A DNA stretch of 64,000 nucleotides from the NCBI RefSeq assembly GCF_000236035.1, contig NZ_JH393257.1, positions 681,370 to 745,369 on the forward strand, in the 5' to 3' direction. Within the stretch, counting starts at the first letter, position 1, and the number at the start of each line of letters is the position of its first letter. Below are positions 12,387 to 22,662 of the stretch, piece after piece. The DNA is from Vreelandella boliviensis LC1 (GTDB taxonomy: Bacteria; Pseudomonadota; Gammaproteobacteria; Pseudomonadales; Halomonadaceae). A program made the position numbers and the translations under genes. The notes beneath the pieces are model-generated. The model was not told the DNA's origin and made no database searches. It was given only the letters and a program-made list of their open reading frames with translations.

Positions 12387-13403
12387 ATGTCAAGATTGCG
12401 CGTTGTTTTTGCCGGCACGCCTGAATTCGCCGCCTCTAGCCTGGCAGCGCTGCTGGAAAGCCAGCACGAGGTGGTTGCGGTATATACCCAACCCGACCGC
12501 CCCGCTGGTCGCGGCCGTAAGCTAACGCCCAGCCCTGTCAAACAGCTGGCCTTGGAGCACGGTCTGCCTGTCTATCAGCCCCAGACGCTAAAAGAGCCCG
12601 CTGCTCAAGCCGAGCTAGCTGCGCTCAATGCCGACATTATGGTCGTTGTTGCCTATGGGCTGCTGCTTCCCCAGGCCGTGTTGGATATACCGCGTCTCGG
12701 CTGCGTTAACGTTCACGCTTCGCTGCTGCCCCGTTGGCGCGGCGCTGCCCCCATACAACGGGCGATCGAAGCGGGCGACAGCGTATCGGGTGTGACCATC
12801 ATGCAGATGGATGCTGGCCTGGATACCGGCGCGATGCTTACGGAAGTGCGCACACCGATTACACCGAGCACCACCGGCGGCGATTTGCATGACCGCCTCG
12901 CCATTCAAGGCGCCAATGCCCTGATCAACACGCTGGACGCGCTGGCCACAGGTTCTGCTCATGCCACGCCTCAGCCTGAAGCGGGCGTCACCTATGCCGC
13001 CAAACTCAGCAAAGCGGAAGCCGAGCTCGATTTTGACCAGCCAGCGCATCAGCTAGCCAGCAAAGTTCGCGCCTTTAACCCCTGGCCGGTGGCCTGGTGC
13101 GCGCTGGGGGATGATCGCCTACGTTTGCTAATGGCAAATGTAGAGGAAGGCGAGCATCCGCCCTGCGATCCTGGCACGCTACTTGACCACGGCGACGATC
13201 ACCTGCGCATTGCCTGCGGCACCGATGGCCGCGACGTGTTGTGCGTGACTAGCGCGCAACTGCCCGGCGGTAAAGCGATGGCCGTGCGTGACTTACTGAA
13301 TGCGCGCCACGCGCGCCTGGCTACCGGCACACGCCTTGGTGCTCATCTTGGCACTCGTCTTGATAAACCAGCGGCTCAGGCCAGCGAAGGAGAAACACCA
13401 TGA
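12387..13403 (+). CDS. fmt: Methionyl-tRNA formyltransferase
   Basis: Formylates initiator Met-tRNA with 10-formyl-tetrahydrofolate. The formyltransferase core shows VFAGTPEFAA, NVHASLLPRWRGAAPIQ (catalytic Asn and His) and the following MQMDAGLDTGAML. A C-terminal OB-like domain binds the tRNA. The protein (338 aa) ends in a slightly repetitive tail (TRLGAHLGTRLDKPA). The stop overlaps the start of rsmB by 4 bp. Confidence 0.97.
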   Translation: MSRLRVVFAGTPEFAASSLAALLESQHEVVAVYTQPDRPAGRGRKLTPSPVKQLALEHGLPVYQPQTLKEPAAQAELAALNADIMVVVAYGLLLPQAVLDIPRLGCVNVHASLLPRWRGAAPIQRAIEAGDSVSGVTIMQMDAGLDTGAMLTEVRTPITPSTTGGDLHDRLAIQGANALINTLDALATGSAHATPQPEAGVTYAAKLSKAEAELDFDQPAHQLASKVRAFNPWPVAWCALGDDRLRLLMANVEEGEHPPCDPGTLLDHGDDHLRIACGTDGRDVLCVTSAQLPGGKAMAVRDLLNARHARLATGTRLGAHLGTRLDKPAAQASEGETP

Positions 13404-14737
13404 GCCAAAAGCGCTCCCCTCAAAGCGGCGGCAGTGGCCAGGAAGTACGCGCCGCTGCAGCCCGCGCGCTGGCCCCGGTACTCAGCGATCAAGGCTCACT
13501 GGCTGGGCTGGATGAGCACAGCGTGGTTGCCCGCGACCGCGGGCTACTAAAAGAGCTCTGCTTCGGTACCTGCCGCCGCTTACCGCGTCTGGAAGCGTTA
13601 GCGGGCTTGTTGCTTAAGCAACCATTTAAAAAGCGCGACAGCGATGTTCAGGCACTGTTGCTGCTGGGTATTTATCAGCTGTTGTACATGCGCATCCCTG
13701 CCCACGCGGCGGTAGGTGAAACCGCTGGCGCTGCGCGCTTACTAAATAAAGAGTGGGCCACCCGCGTCTTAAATGGTTGCTTGCGCCGTCTACAGCGCGA
13801 ATCCGAGGCGCTCCAGGCTGAGGTAGACCGGGACGAGAGCGTTGCCCTAGAGCATCCGCCCTGGCTACTTAACGCCTTGCGTCAGGCGTGGCCAGAACAG
13901 TGGCGCGATATTATGGATGCCAACAATCAATCAGGCCCTATGACATTAAGGGTGAACCAGCACCACAACGACCGCGAAGTCTATTTGGGTATGCTCACCG
14001 AAAAGGGCTTGAGCGGACACTTATGCCCCCATGCCCCAGATGCTATTACGCTGGAAACGCCCTGCGATGTGACTGCGCTGCCCGGCTTTGAAGAGGGGCA
14101 TGTTAGCGTTCAGGATGAAGCCGCCCAGCTCTCGGCGGCACTACTTGGCCCCTCACTAGCGCCACGACCTGGTGCTCGCGTACTCGATGCCTGCTGTGCG
14201 CCAGGCGGTAAAACGGCCCATTTGCTGGAGCAGTTTGATATTGCCCTAACGGCTATCGATAGCGATAACCAGCGCTTAGCGCGGGTGGAGGATACGCTCA
14301 GCCGTCTAGGTGTTGAGGCGGTGCTTGAACACGCCGATGCGACCGAGCGCGACTGGTGGAGCGGCACGCCGTTTGATGCCATTCTGCTCGACGCCCCTTG
14401 CTCTGGCACCGGGGTTATTCGCCGTCATCCGGATATCAAAAAGCTGCGCCGCAAAGACGATATCCGACCGCTGGCCAAGCTTCAACGCCAGTTATTAGAT
14501 AATCTTTGGCCCATGCTGCGTGAAGGCGGCACATTGCTGTATGCCACCTGCTCGGTTCTACCTGAAGAGAACAGTGAGCAGATTGAGGCGTTTCTCGCCC
14601 GCACCCCTGATGCCCATGTCACTACGCCTAACGACGTTGCCTGGGGCATTGCCAGCGGCGCGGGTCGCCAGCTGTTTCCAGCCCAGAACAGTCACGATGG
14701 CTTTTTTTATGCCAGACTAGAGAAACGTACTGCCTAA
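13400..14737 (+). CDS. rsmB: 16S rRNA (cytosine(967)-C(5))-methyltransferase
   Basis: Methylates C967 of 16S rRNA. An N-terminal NusB-like RNA-binding domain (about residues 10-150) precedes a SAM-dependent Rossmann domain. The SAM motif is DACCAPGGKT; the two family cysteines are in DAPCSGTG and ATCSVLPEEN. Length 445 fits. It starts on the fmt stop (ATGA), so def-fmt-rsmB are probably one transcript, with trkA and trkH further downstream. Confidence 0.96.
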   Translation: MSQKRSPQSGGSGQEVRAAAARALAPVLSDQGSLAGLDEHSVVARDRGLLKELCFGTCRRLPRLEALAGLLLKQPFKKRDSDVQALLLLGIYQLLYMRIPAHAAVGETAGAARLLNKEWATRVLNGCLRRLQRESEALQAEVDRDESVALEHPPWLLNALRQAWPEQWRDIMDANNQSGPMTLRVNQHHNDREVYLGMLTEKGLSGHLCPHAPDAITLETPCDVTALPGFEEGHVSVQDEAAQLSAALLGPSLAPRPGARVLDACCAPGGKTAHLLEQFDIALTAIDSDNQRLARVEDTLSRLGVEAVLEHADATERDWWSGTPFDAILLDAPCSGTGVIRRHPDIKKLRRKDDIRPLAKLQRQLLDNLWPMLREGGTLLYATCSVLPEENSEQIEAFLARTPDAHVTTPNDVAWGIASGAGRQLFPAQNSHDGFFYARLEKRTA

Positions 14738-14802
14738 GCGTTGCTTGAAGGTAGACGTTACCTGATACCGGGTAGTGAATTTATGACAAGGAAGGAGACA
14801 CT

Positions 14803-15009
14803 ATGAGTCATCACACCTACAAGCATGTAGAACTGACCGGATCTTCAGAGAAAGGTATTGAAGAAGCGGTTCAGAACGCTCTGGCCAAGGCCTCAGAAAC
14901 TATTCAGCACATGCGCTGGCTGGAAGTGATCGACACCCGTGGCCATATTGAAGATGGTCAAGTGGCCCACTGGCAGGTCACGGTTAAAGTTGGCTTTACG
15001 CTGGAGTAA
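14803..15009 (+). CDS. Dodecin family flavin-binding protein
   Basis: A 68-residue protein matching dodecins, which assemble into hollow dodecamers that store and protect flavins. The typical segments are [37 protein letters not shown] with the flavin-stacking Trp, and [16 protein letters not shown] clear AAGGAG precedes the ATG and a terminator follows. It lies between rsmB and trkA but probably forms its own unit. Confidence 0.93.
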   Translation: MSHHTYKHVELTGSSEKGIEEAVQNALAKASETIQHMRWLEVIDTRGHIEDGQVAHWQVTVKVGFTLE

Positions 15010-15027
15010 TCCTCACCTGCTTTTCGG

Positions 15028-15059
15028 CGGCGGCTGGTTTACACTGGCTGCCGTCTTTA
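15028..15059 (+). terminator. Terminator after the dodecin gene
   Basis: CGGCGGCTGG and CTGGCTGCCG form a 10-bp stem with several G-T pairs around the loop TTTACA, followed by TCTTTAT. It is placed 18 bases after the dodecin stop. Confidence 0.6.
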
Positions 15060-15185
15060 TTGCAGCGCATGATAGATGTTCTGAACGAAAACTTTCATAT
15101 TGAACGTCAGGACTGAGCCCTAAGATCGCCTCTGGGTCTTAACGATATCGCGCGCTGGCGCTTTTAATGGAACCGATGCTCAGCA

Positions 15186-16559
15186 ATGAAAATCATCATT
15201 CTCGGCGCCGGCCAGGTCGGCGGCACACTGGCAGAACACCTCGCCCGCGAGGAAAACGACATTACCGTCGTTGATACTGACGCCAAAAAACTGCGCGACC
15301 TGCACACCAAACTCGATATTCGCACCGTCACTGGGGCGGGTTCTTACCCGATTGTGCTGCGCCAGGCAGGCTGCGAAGACGCCGATATGTTGATCGCCGT
15401 CACCAATAGCGACGAGATCAACATGATCGCCTGCCAGGTCGCCCATACACTTTTTCGCACCCCGACCAAGATTGCCCGGGTACGCGCCACAGCGTACTTA
15501 ACCCGTAAAGGGCTGTTTGCCCACGAAGCGATCCCCATTGATGTATTGATCAGCCCCGAGCAGGTGGTCACCGACCACGTGCGTCGTCTGATTGAACACC
15601 CCGGCGCCCTGCAGGTGCTGGAGTTTGCTGGTGGTTTGGTACAGTTGGTGGCGGTGAAAGCGTTTTATGGCGGCCCGCTGGTAGGCCAGGATTTGGCCTT
15701 TCTGCGCCGCCATATGCCCAACGTGGACACCCGCGTGGCGGCGATTTACCGTCGCAGTCGACCGATTATTCCCCGCGGCGATACGGTGGTAGAAGCCGAT
15801 GATGAGGTGTTCTTCCTCGCCGCACGCCGTGATATTCGTGCGGTAATGAGCGAGCTGCGGCGGGTCGAGCGGGATTTCCGCCGGGTGGTGATTGCCGGAG
15901 GCGGCAACATCGGCGAGCGACTGGCGGAGCATTTGGAGCACAGCCATCAGGTTAAGATTATCGAGCACAGCCTGGAGCGCTGCACCACGTTGTCTGAACG
16001 GCTGGATCGCACCGTGGTGCTCCACGGCAGTGCCACCAGCAAGCGTTTGCTGGAAGAGGAGAATATCGAAGAGTGCGATATCTTCTGTGCGCTGACCAAC
16101 GACGACGAGGTCAATATCATGTCGTCGCTGCTCGCCAAGCGCTTAGGCGCCAAGAAGGTGCTGACACTGATCAACAACGCCGCTTATGTGGATTTAGTGC
16201 AGGGGGGCGAGATCGATATCGCCATTTCTCCCCAGCAGGCGACTATCGGCAGCCTACTTACCCACGTGCGCCGCGGCGACATCGTCAACGTCCACTCGCT
16301 GCGTCGGGGGGCGGCTGAGGCCATTGAGGCCATCGCCCACGGCGACAAACAATCGTCTAAAGTGGTGGGCCGCACAATTCGCGAGATCGACCTGCCCGAT
16401 GGCACCACCATCGGCGCGATTGTGCGCGGCAAAGAGGTCATCATCGCCCATGGCGATGTGAGGGTAGAGAGCGGCGACCACGTGATTCTGTTTGTCATCG
16501 ACAAGCGCCGCATACGCGATGTGGAGCGCCTGTTCCAAGTTGGTTTAACGTTCTTTTGA
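15186..16559 (+). CDS. trkA: Trk system potassium uptake protein TrkA
   Basis: Cytoplasmic regulatory subunit of the Trk K+ transporter. It has two tandem RCK units, each a Rossmann fold plus an RCK_C domain. The nucleotide-binding loops are [15 protein letters not shown] (residue 4 onward) and [15 protein letters not shown] (about residue 237). Length 457 is standard. It is followed 52 bp later by trkH, so the two Trk parts are probably made together; K+ uptake is a first response to osmotic upshift, which suits a halophile. Confidence 0.96.
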   Translation: MKIIILGAGQVGGTLAEHLAREENDITVVDTDAKKLRDLHTKLDIRTVTGAGSYPIVLRQAGCEDADMLIAVTNSDEINMIACQVAHTLFRTPTKIARVRATAYLTRKGLFAHEAIPIDVLISPEQVVTDHVRRLIEHPGALQVLEFAGGLVQLVAVKAFYGGPLVGQDLAFLRRHMPNVDTRVAAIYRRSRPIIPRGDTVVEADDEVFFLAARRDIRAVMSELRRVERDFRRVVIAGGGNIGERLAEHLEHSHQVKIIEHSLERCTTLSERLDRTVVLHGSATSKRLLEEENIEECDIFCALTNDDEVNIMSSLLAKRLGAKKVLTLINNAAYVDLVQGGEIDIAISPQQATIGSLLTHVRRGDIVNVHSLRRGAAEAIEAIAHGDKQSSKVVGRTIREIDLPDGTTIGAIVRGKEVIIAHGDVRVESGDHVILFVIDKRRIRDVERLFQVGLTFF

Positions 16560-16611
16560 TAACCCTCGAATCACTGCCACTGGCGGCTAATAACAGGAGC
16601 ATGCGACAACC

Positions 16612-18060
16612 ATGAGTCTGCGGGTTATTTTGCGCATTTTGGGGCTGCTGCTGATCCTCTTCAGCCTTACCATGCTCCCCCCAACGCTGATTTCACTGTG
16701 GTTTCGCGACGGCGTGTGGAATGCCTTTATTAGCGGCATAGCGATTTCAGTGGCGACTGGATTACTGCTTTACCTGCCCAATCGTCGCTCGCAAAAAGAG
16801 CTCCGCATCCGCGACGGTTTTATTATCGCCGCGATGTTCTGGACGGTGCTGGCACTGTTCGGCTCCCTCCCGCTGATGCTGTTCGGCGAAGGCTCGCTGG
16901 GCATCACCGATGCAGTCTTTGAGTCGTTTTCAGGCTTGACCACCACCGGCGCCACCGTGATTACCGGCATCGATTTTTTACCCGAATCGATTCTTTACTA
17001 TCGTCAGCAGCTCCAGTGGCTGGGCGGTATGGGTATCGTCGTTTTGGCGGTTGCCATTTTGCCGACCCTAGGGGTGGGGGGGATGGCGCTTTACCGTACC
17101 GAGATACCGGGGCCGCTGAAAGACTCCAAACTCACCCCACGTATTACCGAGACCGCCAAAGCGCTGTGGTATATCTACGCCACCCTCACCCTGGCCTGCA
17201 TGATTGCCTATATGCTCGCGGGGATGGACTGGTTCGATGCCTTAAGTCATAGCTTTTCCACCGTCGCCCTGGGTGGCTTTTCTACCTACGACGCCAGCAT
17301 TGGTTTCTTTGATAGCGCCACGATTGAACTGATCTGTGTCTCCTTCATGCTAATCTCCGCCTTCAGCTTTAGTTTGCACTTTATTGCCTGGCGCGAAAAA
17401 AGCCTGATGCACTATTTCCAAGATCCCGAAGCGCGCTTTTTGATGATTTTTTTGCTCGCGCTGGCGGTGGTCACCGTACTGTCGCTCTGGCTGACAGACA
17501 CCTATGACACCGTGCGCGGTCTGCGCCACGGGGTTTTTCAGGTCGTTTCTGTTGCCACTACCGCGGGGTTTAGTGTCGCTGACTTCTCCATGTGGCCAGG
17601 AGCCCTGCCCTTTCTGCTGTTTGTGGCAGCCTTCGTGGGGGGCTGCTCTGGCTCTACCGGCGGTGGTATGAAGGTGATACGGATTATTTTGATCATCAAA
17701 CAGGGCATGCGCGAAATTATGCGCCTGATCCACCCCAACGCGGTGATTGCGGTCAAAGTGGGCAAGGTCAGCGTTCCCGACAGCATTGCCCAGGCGGTAT
17801 GGGGATTCTTTTCGGTGTACGTACTGCTGTTTTTTTTAATGCTGGTGGGGGTAATGGCGACCGGGGTTGATCAGGTCACCGCCTGGTCGACGGTAGGGTC
17901 AGCGCTTAACAACCTCGGCCCTGCGCTGGGTGAATCCCACACTCACTATGGCGACATGCCCAGCCTGGCGAAATGGATATTGGTCATGGCCATGCTGCTC
18001 GGCCGCCTGGAAATTTTTACGGTACTGGTGCTGTTTACCCCCGCCTTCTGGCGGCGCTAA
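16612..18060 (+). CDS. trkH: Trk system potassium uptake protein TrkH
   Basis: Membrane channel subunit of the Trk system. The 482-residue hydrophobic protein carries the four filter-like loops of the superfamily, seen around TTTGATV, ALGGFSTYD, ATTAGFSVAD and NNLGPALG. It works with TrkA, encoded just upstream. The downstream spacer contains a 13-bp tandem repeat that begins on its stop codon. Confidence 0.96.
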   Translation: MSLRVILRILGLLLILFSLTMLPPTLISLWFRDGVWNAFISGIAISVATGLLLYLPNRRSQKELRIRDGFIIAAMFWTVLALFGSLPLMLFGEGSLGITDAVFESFSGLTTTGATVITGIDFLPESILYYRQQLQWLGGMGIVVLAVAILPTLGVGGMALYRTEIPGPLKDSKLTPRITETAKALWYIYATLTLACMIAYMLAGMDWFDALSHSFSTVALGGFSTYDASIGFFDSATIELICVSFMLISAFSFSLHFIAWREKSLMHYFQDPEARFLMIFLLALAVVTVLSLWLTDTYDTVRGLRHGVFQVVSVATTAGFSVADFSMWPGALPFLLFVAAFVGGCSGSTGGGMKVIRIILIIKQGMREIMRLIHPNAVIAVKVGKVSVPDSIAQAVWGFFSVYVLLFFLMLVGVMATGVDQVTAWSTVGSALNNLGPALGESHTHYGDMPSLAKWILVMAMLLGRLEIFTVLVLFTPAFWRR

Positions 18061-18124
18061 GTCCTTAACGACAGTCCTTAACGACAGTCCTTAACGACAG
18101 TCCTGAACGACAGTCCTTAACATC
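18060..18124. repeat. Tandem repeat, 13-bp unit x5
   Basis: The unit AGTCCTTAACGAC is repeated five times in a row. Copies 1-3 are identical, copy 4 has one change (CTTAAC to CTGAAC) and copy 5 ends ATC instead of GAC. The array begins inside the trkH stop codon (TAA) and fills half of the spacer before the TraB-family gene. The unit is not palindromic and has no spacers, so it is not CRISPR. Confidence 0.85.
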
Positions 18125-18180
18125 GGTCATTCACATAAACACTTCACACCAGTCCCACTTATAGATTTTGAGAGCTGTTA

Positions 18181-19470
18181 ATGAACCACGACGATACGTC
18201 TCACCAAGAAACATCTCATGAAGACACGTCTCATGAAAAAACGGGGCCATTGGCGGCAACGCCCACCGCGTTTCCAGCCACTAGCGGGCCGCTAAAAACG
18301 ATCACTGTCGGCGATACACGCTACACGCTGCTGGGCACGGCCCATGTATCGGCGGAAAGTGCCGACGACGTGCGCAGGCTGATGGACAGCGGTGCCTTTG
18401 ATGCGGTGGCCATTGAGTTATGTGACGCCCGCCACCACAGCATGTCCAATCCCGATGCCATGGGCGAGCAGGATCTGTTTCAAGTCTTTAAAGAAGGCAA
18501 AGCAGGCATGGTCGCCGCGAGCCTGGCACTGGGCGCGTTTCAGCAGCGGATTGCCGATCAATCCGGCATTCAGCCTGGGGCGGAAATGCGTGCGGCGGTT
18601 GAGGAAGCTAGCCGTCTCCAGCTCCCTCTACTACTGGTCGACCGGGATGTAGGCGTGACGCTGAAACGCATTTACCGCAATGTGCCCTGGTGGCAGCGCT
18701 TCTCGTTGTTTTCCGGCCTGATTGGCAGCGTGCTCTCCCGCCAGGATGTCTCTAAGGAAGATATCGAAAAGCTCAAAGAAGGCGATATGCTGGAAGCCAC
18801 CTTCAGCGAGTTTGCCGCTGAATCGGAAGCGTTGTATACCCCGCTGATACGCGAGCGCGACCGCTATATGGCGCTACGCTTGGCCGAAGACGCGCCGCCG
18901 GGGCGCTACCAGAATGTATTAGTGGTGCTTGGTGCTGGCCACCTCAAAGGCACCGGCGAACACCTTGAGACCCCACTGCCCGCCGACCCCAAAGTGGAGC
19001 GTGAATCGCTGGAAGCCACCCCGCCGCCGTCCAAACTTTGGAAAGCGCTGCCGTGGCTAATTACCGTTTTAGTGCTTACCGGCTTTGCGATTGGTTTTTC
19101 GCGCAACACCGACCTTGGCTGGCAACTGGTGCTTGAGTGGTTCTTGATTAACGGCATACTCTCTGGCGGTGCGACGATTATCGCCATGGCGCACCCGGTG
19201 ACCGTGATTGCCACCTTCTTTGCCGCTCCGCTAACTTCACTGAACCCCACCATCGGTGCTGGCTTCGTAGCCGCCGGGGTTGAGCTCTTTATGCGCAAAC
19301 CCAAAGTGCGCGATTTTTCATCGCTGCGCCACGATGTCACCCAGCTGAAAGGGTGGTGGAAAAACCGCGTATCGCGCACCCTGCTGGTGTTTATTCTCGC
19401 CACGCTAGGCTCCGCTGTGGGCACCTGGGTGGCCGGATTCAGAATCGCCGGTGCACTGTTTGGCGGCTAG
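18181..19470 (+). CDS. TraB/GumN-family membrane protein
   Basis: A 429-residue TraB-domain protein of the pheromone-shutdown type. The N-terminal part has the conserved TLLGTAHVSAESADDVRRL and VAIELCDARH, and VVLGAGHLKGTGEHL near residue 245. The C-terminal half holds four or five membrane segments. The fold is related to Tiki metalloproteases, but the cellular role in bacteria is unsettled. The first 20 residues are a low-complexity repeat of a DTSH/ETSH motif. Its 3' end overlaps the convergent DTW-domain gene by 66 bp. Confidence 0.85.
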   Translation: MNHDDTSHQETSHEDTSHEKTGPLAATPTAFPATSGPLKTITVGDTRYTLLGTAHVSAESADDVRRLMDSGAFDAVAIELCDARHHSMSNPDAMGEQDLFQVFKEGKAGMVAASLALGAFQQRIADQSGIQPGAEMRAAVEEASRLQLPLLLVDRDVGVTLKRIYRNVPWWQRFSLFSGLIGSVLSRQDVSKEDIEKLKEGDMLEATFSEFAAESEALYTPLIRERDRYMALRLAEDAPPGRYQNVLVVLGAGHLKGTGEHLETPLPADPKVERESLEATPPPSKLWKALPWLITVLVLTGFAIGFSRNTDLGWQLVLEWFLINGILSGGATIIAMAHPVTVIATFFAAPLTSLNPTIGAGFVAAGVELFMRKPKVRDFSSLRHDVTQLKGWWKNRVSRTLLVFILATLGSAVGTWVAGFRIAGALFGG

Positions 19471-20244
19471 GCGCCGCATCGCCGCAGTAGGCGGGTCGAT
19501 TTTGTGATGCAATCGACTCGCCGCGTAGCTATCGTTAAACACCTCAAAGTAGTCATCCAGCACGGCAGCAGCGGTGGTATCCCCGCCCTGACGCAGCAGT
19601 TCGATAGCCACTTCCGCTGTACATAAGTGCGCTTTTGACGCCGGTTTGCGCAGCCGGTAGCGCGTCTCGCGCTCGGTTCTCAATGGCAGCACGGGTAAAG
19701 CATCTAGATAGGCGCTTTTACGAAACATGCGCCGCGCCTGGCGCCAAGTGCCATCCAGAATGATAAACACCGGAATACGCGCCTGCGCTTTCGCCGCGTG
19801 CACTGCTTCTATACCGACCACCCGATCCGCATAGTCGGGCTGATCGTCCGGGAAAATCACAAAGGGCGCATAACGCGGGTCTTTTAGCAGCGCGGCTAAC
19901 TGGGCATCCGGCGCCACGCGGTACCAGGTAAATACCTGGGTCGTGGTGATCACATCGCCAATCAAACGTCCGGTATTGGTCGGCTTAAAGTGCTCCAACG
20001 GGTGGGTCAACAGCCATACCTGGGCATGGCTCTCCGCCTTCACCTGATAGGGGCATAGGCAGTTCAGTACGGGTAGCTGGCAGTTATCACAGCGCGTTAC
20101 AAAACTGCCCCGCGCTTTAAACTCGCGGCGTGGCGGACGCGAATGTTCACTGGTTAGACTGTCTCCAGAACCAACAACAGAACGATCATTCACAGAGCTT
20201 TTATCAACAGGGCTTTTATCAACAGGGCTATCAAAAGCTGACAT
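19405..20244 (-). CDS. tapT: tRNA-uridine aminocarboxypropyltransferase (DTW domain)
   Basis: DTW-domain enzyme of the TapT (YfiP) type, which transfers an aminocarboxypropyl group from SAM to U47 of tRNA. Visible marks are the zinc-type cysteines in TRCDNCQLPVLNCLCP, the LLTHPLEHFKPTNTGRL segment and the DGTWRQARRMFRKS motif that names the family. I use the ATG at 20244 with GGAG upstream; a TTG eight codons earlier is possible. Residues 5-30 are a Ser/Asp-rich repeat (SPVDKSPVDKSSV). It ends 66 bp inside the TraB-family gene, tail to tail. Confidence 0.85.
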   Translation of the reverse strand: MSAFDSPVDKSPVDKSSVNDRSVVGSGDSLTSEHSRPPRREFKARGSFVTRCDNCQLPVLNCLCPYQVKAESHAQVWLLTHPLEHFKPTNTGRLIGDVITTTQVFTWYRVAPDAQLAALLKDPRYAPFVIFPDDQPDYADRVVGIEAVHAAKAQARIPVFIILDGTWRQARRMFRKSAYLDALPVLPLRTERETRYRLRKPASKAHLCTAEVAIELLRQGGDTTAAAVLDDYFEVFNDSYAASRLHHKIDPPTAAMRRLAAKQCTGDSESGHPGAHSGA

Positions 20245-20359
20245 CCGCGCTCCAGAAGAGGGAAACAACTAACAACGAAAAGGGCGCAGAGTATAAATGA
20301 GCGTGCCGTCTTTTGACGAATGTTTCCGCCACCACCGTAAACCTAAAAACCTTCCAACG

Positions 20360-20389
20360 TTGACACCCAAAGCGCAACGCCGCTAAAGT
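20360..20389 (+). promoter_or_regulatory. bioB: Putative bio operon promoter
   Basis: TTGACA (20360-20365) and TAAAGT (20384-20389) are separated by 18 bases, placing a transcription start near 20396, inside the BirA-like operator that follows. Sequence match only. Confidence 0.5.
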
Positions 20390-20391
20390 CT

Positions 20392-20421
20392 CGTCAACTA
20401 TTAAAGGTATAAAGGTTTACA
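20392..20421 (+). promoter_or_regulatory. BirA-type biotin operator
   Basis: CGTCAACT (20392-20399) and GGTTTACA (20414-20421) are imperfect inverted half sites separated by 14 bases. The right half is a perfect match to the BirA half site known from E. coli (TGTAAACC and its complement GGTTTACA); the left half has three changes. It sits immediately before the bioB start and over the predicted transcription start, where biotinyl-AMP-bound BirA would block transcription. Confidence 0.6.
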
Positions 20422-20423
20422 CC

Positions 20424-21512
20424 ATGACCGTGCCCCATAAGCAAAGCACTGAAACAGGCTATCCACAGCGTCACGACTGGACACTAGACGAGATCAACGC
20501 TCTGTTCGCACTGCCGTTCAATGACCTGCTGTTTAAAGCACAGCAGGTTCACCGTACTCACTTCGATGCTAACGCGGTGCAGGTCTCTACCCTTCTCTCG
20601 ATCAAAACTGGCGCCTGTCCGGAAGATTGCAAATACTGCCCGCAGTCTGGCCACTACAATACCCAGCTAGAGAAAGAGAAGCTGCTGGAAATCGAAAAAG
20701 TCGTTGAGCAAGCCAAGGCGGCTAAAGAAGCCGGCGCCAGCCGTTTTTGCATGGGCGCAGCCTGGCGCAGCCCCCGGGACAAAGACTTACTGCTGGTTGA
20801 AGAGATGGTGCGTCAGGTAAAAGCCGTGGGCTTGGAAACCTGCATGACGCTGGGCATGGTCGACGGCGAGCAGGCCAGCCGACTGGCCACCGCCGGGCTC
20901 GATTACTACAACCACAACTTGGATACCTCGCCGGAGTACTACGGCGAAATCATCACCACCCGCACCTACAGCGACCGGCTTGAAACCCTCTCCAACGTTC
21001 GCGATGCGGGAATGAAAGTGTGTTCTGGTGGCATTCTTGGCATGGGTGAAGACGCCAAAGATCGTAGCGCCCTGCTGCAACAGCTGGCCAAGCTGTCGCC
21101 GCACCCGGAATCCGTGCCGATCAATATGCTGGTGAAGGTACCCGGTACGCCGTTGGAAAATGTCGAAGATTTAGATCCCATCGAGTTTATCCGCGCCATT
21201 GCGGTCGCCCGCATTATGATGCCCCAGAGCCACGTGCGGCTTTCCGCTGGCCGTGAGCAGATGAACGAATCGACCCAGGCGCTGGCGTTTTTGGCAGGTG
21301 CCAACTCGATCTTCTACGGCGACAAACTGCTCACCACCGGCAACCCCCAGGCGGATCGCGACCGTGCGCTGTTTACCAAGCTGGGGCTGCACCCAGAAAA
21401 ACGCGAAACGTGTGAGAGCGAAGACAGCCAAGCAGCGCGCCTCGCTCAACAGGCACAGCAGCAGGTGCATGCCGAACGCGTTGCCGAGCTAGCGGTAGAC
21501 GCTAGTGTCTAA
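20424..21512 (+). CDS. bioB: Biotin synthase
   Basis: Radical SAM enzyme that inserts sulfur into dethiobiotin. The [4Fe-4S] motif is CPEDCKYC (Cys65, Cys69, Cys72), followed by PQSGHY. The second-cluster region is represented by [17 protein letters not shown] and YNHNLDTS. Length 362 is slightly longer than E. coli BioB because of a Gln/Ala-rich C-terminal tail. First gene of bioBFHCDA, behind a BirA-like operator. Confidence 0.97.
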   Translation: MTVPHKQSTETGYPQRHDWTLDEINALFALPFNDLLFKAQQVHRTHFDANAVQVSTLLSIKTGACPEDCKYCPQSGHYNTQLEKEKLLEIEKVVEQAKAAKEAGASRFCMGAAWRSPRDKDLLLVEEMVRQVKAVGLETCMTLGMVDGEQASRLATAGLDYYNHNLDTSPEYYGEIITTRTYSDRLETLSNVRDAGMKVCSGGILGMGEDAKDRSALLQQLAKLSPHPESVPINMLVKVPGTPLENVEDLDPIEFIRAIAVARIMMPQSHVRLSAGREQMNESTQALAFLAGANSIFYGDKLLTTGNPQADRDRALFTKLGLHPEKRETCESEDSQAARLAQQAQQQVHAERVAELAVDASV

Positions 21513-22662
21513 AGCGTGGCGAGAGCGCTTAGCCGATGCCCGCCTAAGTCGCCAGCAGGCAAATCGCTGGCGAACCCGCAGAGTCATGGAAGTTAGTGCG
21601 CTCGACTTTGCTGGAAACGACTACCTGGGCCTGGCTCAAGACCCACGAGTCAGCGAAGCCCAAGCGGAAGGCGCACGTCGTTACGGCGCGGGCGCCGGTG
21701 CATCGCATCTGGTGAGTGGCCATTTGGCGGTTCACGACGCACTGGAAGACGCCTTGGCACGCTGGACAGGCCGAGAACGTGCGCTGCTGTTTTCGACCGG
21801 CTACATGGCCAACCTTGGTGTACTGCAAGCGTTGGCTGACCGCCATACGGCTATCTTCCAAGACCGCCTTAACCACGCATCGCTCATCGATGGCGCCGCC
21901 TTAAGTGGCGCCCGTTCGCGGCGCTTTCATCACTGCGACACAAGCGATCTGAAAAACCTGCTGGGGCGCAGCGAGTACGCCCATAAACTGGTGGTCAGCG
22001 ATGGCGTTTTTAGCATGGATGGCGATATCGCCGACATAGCCAGTTTAGTCTCTGTCAGCCAACGCCATAACGCCTGGCTAATGATCGACGATGCCCACGG
22101 CGTGGGCGTGCTGGGCGACAATGGCAGCGGCTGCGTGGGTAGCGCCTTGAGCAGCGCCGAGGTGCCGATTTTGGTTGGAACCTTAGGCAAAGCACTGGGC
22201 ACCGCGGGGGCCTTTGTAGCCGGGGATGCCGAATTAATCGATCACTTGATTCAGTTTTCACGTAGCTATATCTACACCACCGCCCAGCCCCCGGCGATTG
22301 CCGCTGCCACTCTCAAAGCACTAGAGATCGTTCAGGGAGAGCCTGAATACCGCGCCAAGCTAAACGCCAATATCACTTACTTTCGCCACGAAGCGTTGGG
22401 CTTGGGGCTACCGTTCAGCGAATCGGCCACCCCCATTCAACCACTGATATTAGGCGATGAAACGCGCACCCTACGCTGGGCGTCGCAGCTTCATCATCAA
22501 GGCATACAGGTAGGGTCGATTCGTCCGCCAACGGTGCCCAAAGGCGAGGCCCGTCTGCGTATTACCTTAAGCGCTCGCCACCAACAGGGCGATATTGACC
22601 AGCTGTTAGCCGCGCTCAACCACTGCCAGCACCAAGAGGCGTTATGCAGCCCCTGCGTTTAA
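21505..22662 (+). CDS. bioF: 8-amino-7-oxononanoate synthase
   Basis: PLP enzyme that condenses pimeloyl-ACP with alanine, the first step of biotin ring assembly. It shows [38 protein letters not shown] and the PLP-Lys region [17 protein letters not shown]. The start is GTG at 21505, overlapping the bioB stop by 8 bp and reading MSKAWRERL. Length 385. Confidence 0.96.
   Translation: MSKAWRERLADARLSRQQANRWRTRRVMEVSALDFAGNDYLGLAQDPRVSEAQAEGARRYGAGAGASHLVSGHLAVHDALEDALARWTGRERALLFSTGYMANLGVLQALADRHTAIFQDRLNHASLIDGAALSGARSRRFHHCDTSDLKNLLGRSEYAHKLVVSDGVFSMDGDIADIASLVSVSQRHNAWLMIDDAHGVGVLGDNGSGCVGSALSSAEVPILVGTLGKALGTAGAFVAGDAELIDHLIQFSRSYIYTTAQPPAIAAATLKALEIVQGEPEYRAKLNANITYFRHEALGLGLPFSESATPIQPLILGDETRTLRWASQLHHQGIQVGSIRPPTVPKGEARLRITLSARHQQGDIDQLLAALNHCQHQEALCSPCV

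Noticed and set aside
12615..13049. Minus-strand frame of 144 codons inside fmt
   Set aside because: Antisense shadow of fmt.
18060..18124. CRISPR-like array behind trkH
   Set aside because: Units are directly adjacent without spacers, only 13 bp long, and no cas genes are present.
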